In this document: in pieces, positions 56,530-64,000 of the stretch
How positions within the stretch are numbered: the stretch's first letter is position 1
Layout of the letters: every line of letters starts with the position of its first letter
NCBI RefSeq assembly: GCF_024199845.1
Contig: NZ_JANADO010000001.1
Location: 7,006,001-7,070,000, forward strand
Direction of reading: 5' to 3'
DNA length: 64,000 nucleotides
Source: Bradyrhizobium sp. CCGB12
GTDB taxonomy: Bacteria > Pseudomonadota > Alphaproteobacteria > Rhizobiales > Xanthobacteraceae
Notes under the pieces: generated by a model
What the model saw: only the letters and a program-made list of their open reading frames with translations
What the model was told of the DNA's origin: nothing
The model's database searches: none
Translations under genes and position numbers: made by a program

Positions 56530-57495
56530 ATGGCATCATCTCTCCACTCCTCCCACGAACCACATCACTCCGCCCCGCGACTAACGATCGCCTCAACGGC
56601 GAGGCTCGAACTCGGATGGAGACGACCCGTGGCGTTTGCCCTGCCTTCGCGTGCTTATGATTTGCAGATGCTGGACCGGCCCGCCGACCGCGCGCGCGAT
56701 CAGGGCTGGGTCTATGGGCTGCCGCCGGGCATCGCGAGCGAACAATGGCCGCTTGATCCCGTCAGCGGCTATCCGCTGATGCACGGGTTTACGCTTCTGC
56801 TGCCGGAGGACTATCGCGTGCATGGCGAGGACATCGTCGCGGTGTCGTTCTTTGCTACCGCGCCCGACCACAATGACGGCGGCGCGCCTGATGATCCCGA
56901 GATCCGCGAGGCGGTGCTGGCGCGCACCTCACATCCGCGTCTGTCGCGGATGACCGACGTTCTCGACTATGAATATGCCGCGCTGCTGCTGACCAGGGCC
57001 GAATATGAGGGCGCGTTCGCGACACCGCCTGCGCCGCTCGCGCTTGCCACGGCCGAGCGGCCGCGCTGGCTCGACGTCGGCGGCGCCAGCGCCTTCTACG
57101 AGGCCGCGCCGACCTACGCGAAAAAGATGTTCCCCAGCTCCCCGCGCGCCGATCTCGCTGAGACCCGCGCGATCGCGCTATCGCCGCGCGCGAGCGATCC
57201 CAATGCCGGCAAGGGTCCGCAGGACGAGCATGGTCGCGAAAACCCGCCGACCGGCTATCAGCCTTACTATTATTATGTCGGCGGCGTGCCGGGCCGCGAC
57301 AATTTCCGCCTGCACGACTGGAGCAAGGACCACGCCCACAACCATCTCGGCGGCACCATGCGGCCGTGCCAGGCGGTGCCGGAGATGAGCCCGTTCTACA
57401 TCGAATTCGAGGAATATTTCGGCGGCTACAATTTCGGCGGCGGCAACGCGCAGCTCGACTTTAGGGATATGAAGTTCGACTGGGCGTGCGGGTAG
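56530..57495 (+). CDS. Hypothetical protein, 321 residues
   Basis: A soluble protein of unknown family. Conserved-looking parts are LPPGIASEQWPLDPVSGYPL, HNHLGGTMRPCQAVPEMSPF and a Gly/Tyr-rich C-terminus (YFGGYNFGGGNAQLDFRDM). The repeated Trp and Asp/Tyr patterns suggest a beta-rich fold resembling DUF1963-like proteins, but I cannot confirm this. The ATG at 56530 has no clear ribosome site, so the start is uncertain. Its last 28 codons occur again downstream of the next gene (60857-60939). Confidence 0.65.
   Translation: MASSLHSSHEPHHSAPRLTIASTARLELGWRRPVAFALPSRAYDLQMLDRPADRARDQGWVYGLPPGIASEQWPLDPVSGYPLMHGFTLLLPEDYRVHGEDIVAVSFFATAPDHNDGGAPDDPEIREAVLARTSHPRLSRMTDVLDYEYAALLLTRAEYEGAFATPPAPLALATAERPRWLDVGGASAFYEAAPTYAKKMFPSSPRADLAETRAIALSPRASDPNAGKGPQDEHGRENPPTGYQPYYYYVGGVPGRDNFRLHDWSKDHAHNHLGGTMRPCQAVPEMSPFYIEFEEYFGGYNFGGGNAQLDFRDMKFDWACG
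57409..57495 (+). repeat. Flanking direct repeat, left copy (3' end of the 321-residue gene)
   Basis: Starts GAGGAATATTTCGGCGGC and ends at the stop codon. The copy at 60857-60939 differs by a few substitutions, a 3-base deletion and a lost G. Confidence 0.8.
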
Positions 57496-57780
57496 CACGC
57501 AGATCGCCGGACGCGATCCACAACGTGTCATCATCGCCGGATGGTGGCACGAGGGCACGACGTAAATCTGGAAACAGCGTGCCAAAGGCAGGTTGGCTCC
57601 GCTGACCCTTGCGCGTTGCGTCGCGCACGATCTGCTGACTTGGCTGTGACGCCCATCACATACGCAGGCAGACATGCAACGGTGCATCACACTCGTCTTC
57701 GCTGCATGATCCGGCTAGAATGTCGGGCGCGTTGCGCGCGTCCAAAAGTGATTTTCTGTTGCAATGCCATTTCCGGTACG

Positions 57781-60700
57781 ATGATGCGGTTCATATCTCT
57801 GCTTGCCGTGTTTTCCTCCGTCACACTCGCCGGCCCGGGCTTCGCGGCCAGCTCAAAGGATCTTAGGGATTGCGACGATGCGCGCGGCGATGCCAAGATC
57901 GCAGCCTGCTCTCGCGTCATCAAGGCTGGCGACATCTCCGCCAATACGCTGGCCTCGGCCTACAACAAGCGCGCCATCGCATGGGGCAACAAGGGCGACA
58001 GCGACAAGGCATTCGACGACTACAGCGCGGCGATCCGCACCAATCCATCGTTCAGCGATCCCTATCACAACCGCGCCTTGATCCTGCAGGAGCGCAAGGA
58101 CTACGATCGCGCCATCGCCGATTTCAATCTTGCGATCAAGCTCGATCCGAACTTCGCGCCGTCCTGGAGCGGACGTGCCGATTGCTGGGACTTCAAAAAA
58201 GAGCATGACAAGGCGATCGCCGATTACTCCGAGGCGATTCGCCTCGACCCCAAACATGCGCCGGCCTATAGCGGCCGAGGCGACGCCCGGAACAGCAAGC
58301 GCGAGCATGACAGGGCGATCGAGGACTATAGCCAGGCCCTCCGGCTCGATCCCAAGAATTCCCTCGTCTTCAATAGCCGCGGCAATGTTTGGGAAAACAA
58401 GGGCGACCATGATCGCGCGATCGCCGACTACAATCAGGCGATCAAGCTCGATCCGAAATACGCCGACGCCTATCGCAATCGTGGCGATGCGCGGAAGAAC
58501 AAGGACGAGTTCGAGCGCGCGATGGCCGATTACAACGAAGCCATCCGGCTCGAGCCGAAATCTGGCGATAATTATCTCGCGCGCGCCAATGCGCTCGAAG
58601 ACAAGAACGACCACGACCGCGCGATCGCGGATTACTCCGTGGCCATTGGCCTCGACGCGACGCTTGACGCTGCTTATCACGGTCGCGGCAATGCCCATAA
58701 GAGCAAATACGAATTTGATCTGGCGATTGCCGACTATGACGAGGCGATCCGTCTCGACCCCAAATTTGCCGGGACGTATTCCGCCCGCGGCAGCGCCTGG
58801 GACGGCAAGGGCGAGACCGCGCGCGCGATTGCCGACCTCGATGAAGCGATCCGGCTCGAGCCCAATGCCGAGCGCTATTGCGACCGCGCCGATGTCTGGA
58901 TCAGCGCGGTCGAGTACGACAAAGCGATGGCCGACTATGACAAGGCGATCGCTTTGGATGCCAAAGCATCCCGCCCGTACACCGGCCGCGGCATCGCCTG
59001 GCTGAACAAGGGCGACGTCTCGAAGGCCATTGCCGAGCACGACGAGGCGGTTCGGCTGGAGCCAAAGAAAGCGGATCCCTATGTCGGTCGAGGCAATGCC
59101 TACAAGGAGTCCGGCCAGTACGACCGCGCGATCGCCGACTACAACGAGGCGATTCGCCTCGATCCGACGGAGCCGTCGCATTACTCCACGCGGGGCGATG
59201 TCTGGTACGAAAAGAGCGATTTCGATCGCGCCATGGCAGACTATGACAAGTCCATCAGCATCAACCCTCGTCATGCCGACGGCTATGCCGGTCGCGCCGT
59301 GATTTGGCGCGAGCGCGACCAGCTCGATCGCGGGCTCACCGAGCTCAAGGAAGCGCTTCGGCTGCAGCCGAAGAATTCGCACTTCGTGGGCTCACTCGCC
59401 GCCTTCTACTATGAGAAAGGCGAGAACGAGCGGGCGATCACCACTTACGGCGAAGCGCTCGCGCTCAATCCGAAGAACGCGGTCGTGCGTGGCAATCGCG
59501 GGCTGGTCTGGGTCGACCTCGGCGAGTACGAGCGCGCGATGGCGGACTACGACGAGGCCGTGCGGGTCAATCCTCGTCTGAACAAGAGCTACTCCAATCG
59601 CGGCGAGCTGTGGCGGCTGAAGGGCGACCTGGTGCGCGCCATCGCCGACCATGAGCGTGCGATCCAGCTGAACCCAGGGGACATCCTCGGCTATCTCTAT
59701 CGCGGCCACGTCTATCGCTACAAGGGCGACTTCAAGGCAGCGCTGGCCGATTATGAAACGGTGCTGAAGCGCAATCCGGATGACCTCACAGCGCTGACGA
59801 GTTCCGGCCTCACCTATGAGAAAATGGGTGACGTCGCGCGCGCCAAGACTCTGTTCCAGCAAGCGCTGGTGTCGAAATCGCAGGAGCGGAGCAGCATCAA
59901 CCGCGAGGCGTTGGCCACCGCGCGTGCGCGCCTCGCCTCTCTCGACTCCGGCGCGCTGCAGCCATCGATTCCCGCAGCGCCTTCGAAAGCCACCTCGGCG
60001 ACATCGATTCCGACACCTGCAGCCGCCGTCCCCGTGGTCGCGCCAAGCGCTGCCACACCGAAGCAGGGCAAGCGGATCGCGCTCGTCATCGGCAACTCCG
60101 CCTACAAGAATGTGGCGACGCTCGCCAATCCGAAGCGTGACGCGGAAGCGATCGCGGCTTCGATCCGCGCGGTCGGCTTCCAGGAGGTGACGCTGGTCAG
60201 CGACTCCAATCGTGAAAGATTGCTCGACGCGCTGCGCAGCTTTGCCAACCAGGCCGAAACCTCGGAATGGGCGCTGGTCTATTACGCGGGCCACGGACTC
60301 GAAGTGAACGGCACGAATTATTTGATCCCCGTCGAGGCCAGGATCGGCGTTGATCGCGACATCCAGTTCGAGGCGGTACCACTCGACCAGGTCATGGCGG
60401 CGGTGGAAGGCGCGCACAAGCTTCGCATCGTGATGCTCGATGCCTGCCGTGACAATCCGTTCGCCGCACAGATGCGGAAGGCGTCGGTCTCGCAACCTGC
60501 GATCGCCTCGGCGGCCGCGCCGGGCGCACCTGCAACCGGTACGCGGACGCGCTCGACCAGCCGCGGCCTCAGCGAGGTAAAAGTCTCCGGGGCGACGCTA
60601 GTCGTGTACGCCGCCAAGCACGGCCAGGTCGCGCTCGACGGCGAGGGCGGCAACTCTCCGTTTGCGGTAGCCTTTGCACAGCGCATCGCGACGCCCAACG

Positions 60701-60825
60701 TCGAGATCAACAAGCTTTTCCGCCTCGTACGTGACGACGTCATGGAGGCAACCGCCGGCCGCCAAGAGCCTTACACCTACGGTTCGCTGCCTGGCCGCGA
60801 GGACTTTTACTTCCTCGCGAAGTAG
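57781..60825 (+). CDS. TPR protein with C-terminal caspase domain (intact dyad)
   Basis: A 1014-residue exported protein. The signal peptide starts at MMRFISLLAVFSSVTLAGPG, and the upstream 80 residues of the longer frame look non-coding. About 18 TPR units follow (residues about 35-690), each with the YDRAIADYNEAIRLDP-type consensus. After a Pro/Ala linker comes a peptidase C14 caspase domain: RIALVIGNSAYKNVATL, His in LVYYAGHGLEVNG and Cys in IVMLDACRDNPF, both present. It is probably a periplasmic caspase-like protease with a large protein-binding solenoid. The flanking repeats suggest it moved in as a unit. Confidence 0.9.
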   Translation: MMRFISLLAVFSSVTLAGPGFAASSKDLRDCDDARGDAKIAACSRVIKAGDISANTLASAYNKRAIAWGNKGDSDKAFDDYSAAIRTNPSFSDPYHNRALILQERKDYDRAIADFNLAIKLDPNFAPSWSGRADCWDFKKEHDKAIADYSEAIRLDPKHAPAYSGRGDARNSKREHDRAIEDYSQALRLDPKNSLVFNSRGNVWENKGDHDRAIADYNQAIKLDPKYADAYRNRGDARKNKDEFERAMADYNEAIRLEPKSGDNYLARANALEDKNDHDRAIADYSVAIGLDATLDAAYHGRGNAHKSKYEFDLAIADYDEAIRLDPKFAGTYSARGSAWDGKGETARAIADLDEAIRLEPNAERYCDRADVWISAVEYDKAMADYDKAIALDAKASRPYTGRGIAWLNKGDVSKAIAEHDEAVRLEPKKADPYVGRGNAYKESGQYDRAIADYNEAIRLDPTEPSHYSTRGDVWYEKSDFDRAMADYDKSISINPRHADGYAGRAVIWRERDQLDRGLTELKEALRLQPKNSHFVGSLAAFYYEKGENERAITTYGEALALNPKNAVVRGNRGLVWVDLGEYERAMADYDEAVRVNPRLNKSYSNRGELWRLKGDLVRAIADHERAIQLNPGDILGYLYRGHVYRYKGDFKAALADYETVLKRNPDDLTALTSSGLTYEKMGDVARAKTLFQQALVSKSQERSSINREALATARARLASLDSGALQPSIPAAPSKATSATSIPTPAAAVPVVAPSAATPKQGKRIALVIGNSAYKNVATLANPKRDAEAIAASIRAVGFQEVTLVSDSNRERLLDALRSFANQAETSEWALVYYAGHGLEVNGTNYLIPVEARIGVDRDIQFEAVPLDQVMAAVEGAHKLRIVMLDACRDNPFAAQMRKASVSQPAIASAAAPGAPATGTRTRSTSRGLSEVKVSGATLVVYAAKHGQVALDGEGGNSPFAVAFAQRIATPNVEINKLFRLVRDDVMEATAGRQEPYTYGSLPGREDFYFLAK

Positions 60826-60856
60826 CATCTCCGCTGATGACGCATCTCATTCTCTT

Positions 60857-60939
60857 GAGGAATATTGCGGCGGCTACAATTTCGGCGGCAACGCGCAGCT
60901 CGACTTCAGGGATATGAAGCTCGACTGGGCGTGTGGTAG
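60857..60939 (+). pseudogene. Remnant of the 321-residue protein's C-terminus
   Basis: Encodes EEYCGGYNFGGNAQLDFRDM and continues KLDWACGS, nearly the same as the end of the gene at 56530-57495, but with no start and no in-frame stop at the corresponding place. Together with the left copy it brackets the TPR-caspase gene. The rest of the 60826-61194 gap holds the palindromic repeat at 60962 and nothing else I can assign. Confidence 0.75.
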
Positions 60940-60961
60940 CCGGCTCTTATCCTTCTCCGCT

Positions 60962-61062
60962 CGTAGCCCGCATCAAGCTCTGCGGAATGTGGGATTGAGG
61001 TCCCGGATTGCGCTTGCGCCTTCGCTCTTCGAGCTACGGCGCAAGCTCCATCCGGGCTACGG
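60962..61062. repeat. Dispersed palindromic repeat
   Basis: CGTAGCCCG at the left pairs with CCGGGCTACG at the right end. The middle has TGCGCTTGCGCCTTCGCTCT and similar GC-rich inner stems, typical of a common intergenic REP family. Confidence 0.7.
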
Positions 61063-61194
61063 ATCTGTGATCGCCGGGCGCTTTCCACAGCGCGTCATCC
61101 CATCGTCATCTCCTCCCGATACCGCTCTCGTCCCACACGCATTTTCGCGGCGCCGGGCTGGCGCCGCATATCCAGGGCACGTCAGGGAGGGATC

Positions 61195-63945
61195 ATGGCT
61201 TCTTTCACCGTGGCAAGCGGCTCCACAGTCACGTCCGCGAAGACCGTCGGCAATACCGATACCGGCACCATCGAGGCGGGCGGCACGCTGGCCTCCACTA
61301 CCGACATCACCTGGACCGGCGGCACGGCCGGACAGACCGTCGTGATCGACAATGCCGGAACCATCAGCGCGACGGGCCGCGGCATCGACACCAAGGGCTC
61401 GTTCACGACGGGCAACCTCACCTTCGTCAACGAGGGCGGCGCCAAGCTGATCACGGGCGACGACGCATTCCGCATCAACACGGCGCTCTCCACCGGCACC
61501 ATCACGGTCGACAATTCCGGGACCATCGTCTCGGGCACGGTGGACGCAAATGGCAACATCCTCGCTGGTTCGAGCGGGCAGGCGCTCGACTTCGCCGCGA
61601 TCGTCTCGGCGAGCGCGGTGATCAACATCACCAATCACACCGGCGCTGTGATCGGCGTCTCCGGCAACGACGCGATCCGTCCGGGCGCCGGCATCATCAC
61701 CATCAGCAATGATGGGCTGATCGACGCGACCGCCTCGGCAAGCCGCGCGATCAACCTCAGCACCTCCAATCTCACGAGCATCACCTCGTTCACGCTGACG
61801 AACGGGCAGCACGGCATGATCCAGTCGCAGGGCGACACTGTCCGCATCACGGCCTCGACGCTGACCGCTTCCGCCACCTATGCGGTCACGGTCGACAACG
61901 CCGGCACTATCCAGTCGACGGGCTCGGGATCCAGCAACGGCCAGGCGATCGATTTCACCGACCTGGTCTCGACCAGCGGCACCATCCACCTCATCAACCA
62001 GGCGACCGGCGTGATCAAGGCGGCGGATGCGGATGCGATCCGCGGCGGCGTCAACATGGTGATCGACAATTACGGCAAGGTCTTCGGCGGCAACGCCAGC
62101 GGCGAAAGCAATGACGGCGTCGACTTCCAGGGCAATGCCGGTGGCGTCGTCCACAATCATGCCGGCGGCACCATCGAGGGCACGCGTCACGGCATCACGG
62201 GCGACCAGCCGATTGCGATCAGCAATGACGCCGGCGGCAGCATCATCGGCGATGCCGGCTCCGGCATCAACATGGACACCGCGAGCACGACCACCACGAC
62301 CATCCTCAACGCCGGTCTCATCACCGGGCACGCCGACGGTATCAGCGACGGCGACGGCATCGACATCGACGGCCTGATCGCGCTGACCAATTACGGCGCG
62401 ATCACCACGTCGGGCCACAGCGACGGCATCCTCGCCGAGGCGATCACGATCGGCGGCGGCAGCATCACCAATTACGGCACGATCGACAGCGTCGAGCGCG
62501 CCATCACGGTCGACGATTCCAATCTCGGCAACGCCTTTGCGCCGACGACGATCTATAACGAGGGCACGATCCGCGGCGGCAACGGGGAGGCGATCTCGAT
62601 CACCGACACCTTCGCCGACACGCTCACCAACAAGGGCGTCATCGACGGCAGCGTCGCCCTCGGCGGCGGCGACGACACGGTAAACGACTACGTCGGCGCG
62701 ACCTTCACCGCATTTATCGATGGCGGCGAGGGCACCGACACATTCAACCTGCTCGGCACCGGCTCCGGCAAGCTGGCGCATGCCTTGAATTTCGAGCTGC
62801 TCGACGTGCAAGCCGGCAACTGGAGCGTCACGGATGCCGAAAGCTTCGTCGCCGGCATCACGATCGATGCCGGCGCCAGGCTCGCGATCGCGAACGGCGG
62901 CTCGCTCGCGGGCGACGTCATCGACAACGGCGTCTTCGCCTCCACCCATTCCGACCTCTTCGTGTTCAACGCGACGATCTCCGGCAGCGGCGCGTTCGAC
63001 CAGGCCGGCACCGGCACCACGGTACTGAGCCAGACCAACAGCTATAGCGGCGGCACCACGCTGCATGCCGGCACGCTGGAGCTTGCGGCGCGCGGTGCCG
63101 CCGGCACCGGCGCGATCGCTTTCGAGGACGGCGCGCAGACGCTGAGGATCGACAAGGCGGCGCTCGACCACGGCCATCTCGACAACACCATCGAAGATTT
63201 TGGCGTCGGCGACACCATCGATCTCGCCGGCATCGGCAAGGCCTCCCAGGTGACGCTGTCGGCCGACAACGTCCTCACCATCACCGGCGGCAAGTCCGGC
63301 ACCATCACGCTTCAGCTCGACGCGCATGCCTATGCTTCGGGGCTGAACTTCCAGCTGTCCTCCGACGGCAATGGCGGCACCAAGATCACGGCCGTGGCCG
63401 ACAACCTGGTCGAAGGCAATGACGGCAACAATCTGCTGATCGCAAAGCTGTTCAGCCCGGTCGGCAGCTTCCTCGACGGCAAGGGCGGCAACGACATCCT
63501 GATCGGCGGCCTGCATTCCGACGTGCTCAACGGCGGCGCCGGCAACGACCTGCTCTACGCCGGCGCCGGCGCGGATCAATTCCGCTTCAATGGCACTGAC
63601 CAGGCGGCCGGCCAGCGCGCCACCGACACGGTGTTCGACCTCAACTTTGGCAAGGGCGATGCGCTGGTGTTCTACGACTACGAGGCCGGCACGTTTGCCT
63701 CATCCGGTGCGCATCCCGCGACCGTGCTCGACACCGGCGAAGGTCCTGGCTCCGGCACGGCGGTGAAGTCGATGGCGGCGCTGGTCGACCTCGTCAAGGA
63801 TTCGGCCGACGTCACCGCCCATCGCGGCGGCGCCAACGACCTCGTGATCGACATCAGCCAGAGCAACGGCAGCCACGAGACGGTCGTGCTCGATCATCAG
63901 TGGCAGGCCTACGCGCAGGCCTCGGGCGGGCATTTCTTCAGCTAG
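61195..63945 (+). CDS. Beta-helix repeat protein with RTX calcium-binding end
   Basis: A 916-residue acidic protein without a classical signal peptide. Residues about 30-520 are repeating strands with DNAGTISATG, NYGAITTSGHSDGI and similar words, a right-handed beta-helix pattern seen in adhesins. Near residue 630 is an autotransporter-type passenger repeat (YSGGTTLHAGTLELAA). Residues about 755-800 hold RTX nonapeptides (GGKGGNDILIGG, NGGAGNDLLYAG). This combination suggests type I secretion and a surface or biofilm role. No ABC exporter genes are in the window. The GTG/ATG start at 61195 follows GGGAGGG closely. Confidence 0.85.
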   Translation: MASFTVASGSTVTSAKTVGNTDTGTIEAGGTLASTTDITWTGGTAGQTVVIDNAGTISATGRGIDTKGSFTTGNLTFVNEGGAKLITGDDAFRINTALSTGTITVDNSGTIVSGTVDANGNILAGSSGQALDFAAIVSASAVINITNHTGAVIGVSGNDAIRPGAGIITISNDGLIDATASASRAINLSTSNLTSITSFTLTNGQHGMIQSQGDTVRITASTLTASATYAVTVDNAGTIQSTGSGSSNGQAIDFTDLVSTSGTIHLINQATGVIKAADADAIRGGVNMVIDNYGKVFGGNASGESNDGVDFQGNAGGVVHNHAGGTIEGTRHGITGDQPIAISNDAGGSIIGDAGSGINMDTASTTTTTILNAGLITGHADGISDGDGIDIDGLIALTNYGAITTSGHSDGILAEAITIGGGSITNYGTIDSVERAITVDDSNLGNAFAPTTIYNEGTIRGGNGEAISITDTFADTLTNKGVIDGSVALGGGDDTVNDYVGATFTAFIDGGEGTDTFNLLGTGSGKLAHALNFELLDVQAGNWSVTDAESFVAGITIDAGARLAIANGGSLAGDVIDNGVFASTHSDLFVFNATISGSGAFDQAGTGTTVLSQTNSYSGGTTLHAGTLELAARGAAGTGAIAFEDGAQTLRIDKAALDHGHLDNTIEDFGVGDTIDLAGIGKASQVTLSADNVLTITGGKSGTITLQLDAHAYASGLNFQLSSDGNGGTKITAVADNLVEGNDGNNLLIAKLFSPVGSFLDGKGGNDILIGGLHSDVLNGGAGNDLLYAGAGADQFRFNGTDQAAGQRATDTVFDLNFGKGDALVFYDYEAGTFASSGAHPATVLDTGEGPGSGTAVKSMAALVDLVKDSADVTAHRGGANDLVIDISQSNGSHETVVLDHQWQAYAQASGGHFFS

Positions 63946-64000
63946 AGCTTCCGAAAAGGATCATGCCGCGCCACGCCTCAGTCGAAAGCGGCCAGCGTCC

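Noticed and set aside
57853..59382. Minus-strand 509-codon frame opposite the TPR repeats
   Set aside because: Its regular repeats only mirror the TPR repeats on the plus strand.
61057..63579. 840-codon minus-strand frame opposite the RTX protein
   Set aside because: Low-complexity Ala/Asp/Arg/Val composition produced by the repeat-rich gene on the other strand.

Overview
The window looks like part of a Bradyrhizobium-type alphaproteobacterial chromosome. I infer this from the high GC, the tyrosine/homogentisate gene order, the many REP-like palindromes, the caspase-like secreted proteins and the chemoreceptors. I ran no database search. Bases 1 to about 15187 have lower GC, patchy and mobile content, and end exactly at the 3' end of tRNA-Ser(GGA). 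I read them as a genomic island, followed by ordinary core or accessory chromosome to the right edge.

Island (1-15187). It opens inside a radical SAM maturase of the His-Xaa-Ser (Hxs) peptide system. Next come phage or plasmid remnants on the minus strand (ParB-methyltransferase and small terminase subunit without a large subunit), a gene-poor stretch with stacked hairpins and a 65-residue HTH protein, a DUF3800 protein, and a replication-like set (HTH, replication-like protein, hypothetical). A compact recombination cassette follows (small ORF, DUF2924, large serine recombinase, HTH). Beside the tRNA lie two minus-strand operons, each pairing a HEPN-like protein (RX4H motif) with a predicted peptidase: HEPN-LprI fusion plus a proteasome-like Ntn hydrolase, and HEPN plus a trypsin-like protease. 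The same 14-base word lies upstream of both. This is the best candidate for an undescribed system in the window.

Chromosome 15188-32050. Trehalose synthesis (otsA, otsB) with an MFS transporter, a DUF3175 protein, two tandem chemoreceptors whose signalling halves are almost identical in DNA, a form II CoxL-like molybdenum hydroxylase operon (coxS-coxL-coxM), and a CaiB-type CoA transferase. An IS1111-group IS110 element sits inside a REP pair. Its 3' non-coding end contains four short words matching its own target and donor ends, in the order expected of a bridge RNA.

Chromosome 32050-43650. Tyrosine catabolism: hppD with a divergent Lrp regulator, then fahA, hmgA, an MBL-fold protein, DUF2783 and an FAD monooxygenase reading away from a MarR regulator across a good palindromic operator. 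After this come an exported methyltransferase, a tripartite-type substrate-binding protein and an AHL-lactonase-like hydrolase.

Chromosome 43650-64000. A caspase-fold TPR protein that has lost both catalytic residues, an OmpA protein, an RND efflux pair, a Crp/Fnr regulator, an AsmA protein, a membrane adenylate/guanylate cyclase with HAMP and GAF domains, and an unknown protein. A large TPR protein with an intact caspase dyad follows, bracketed by two copies of the unknown protein's 3' end. The window closes with a beta-helix/RTX secreted protein.
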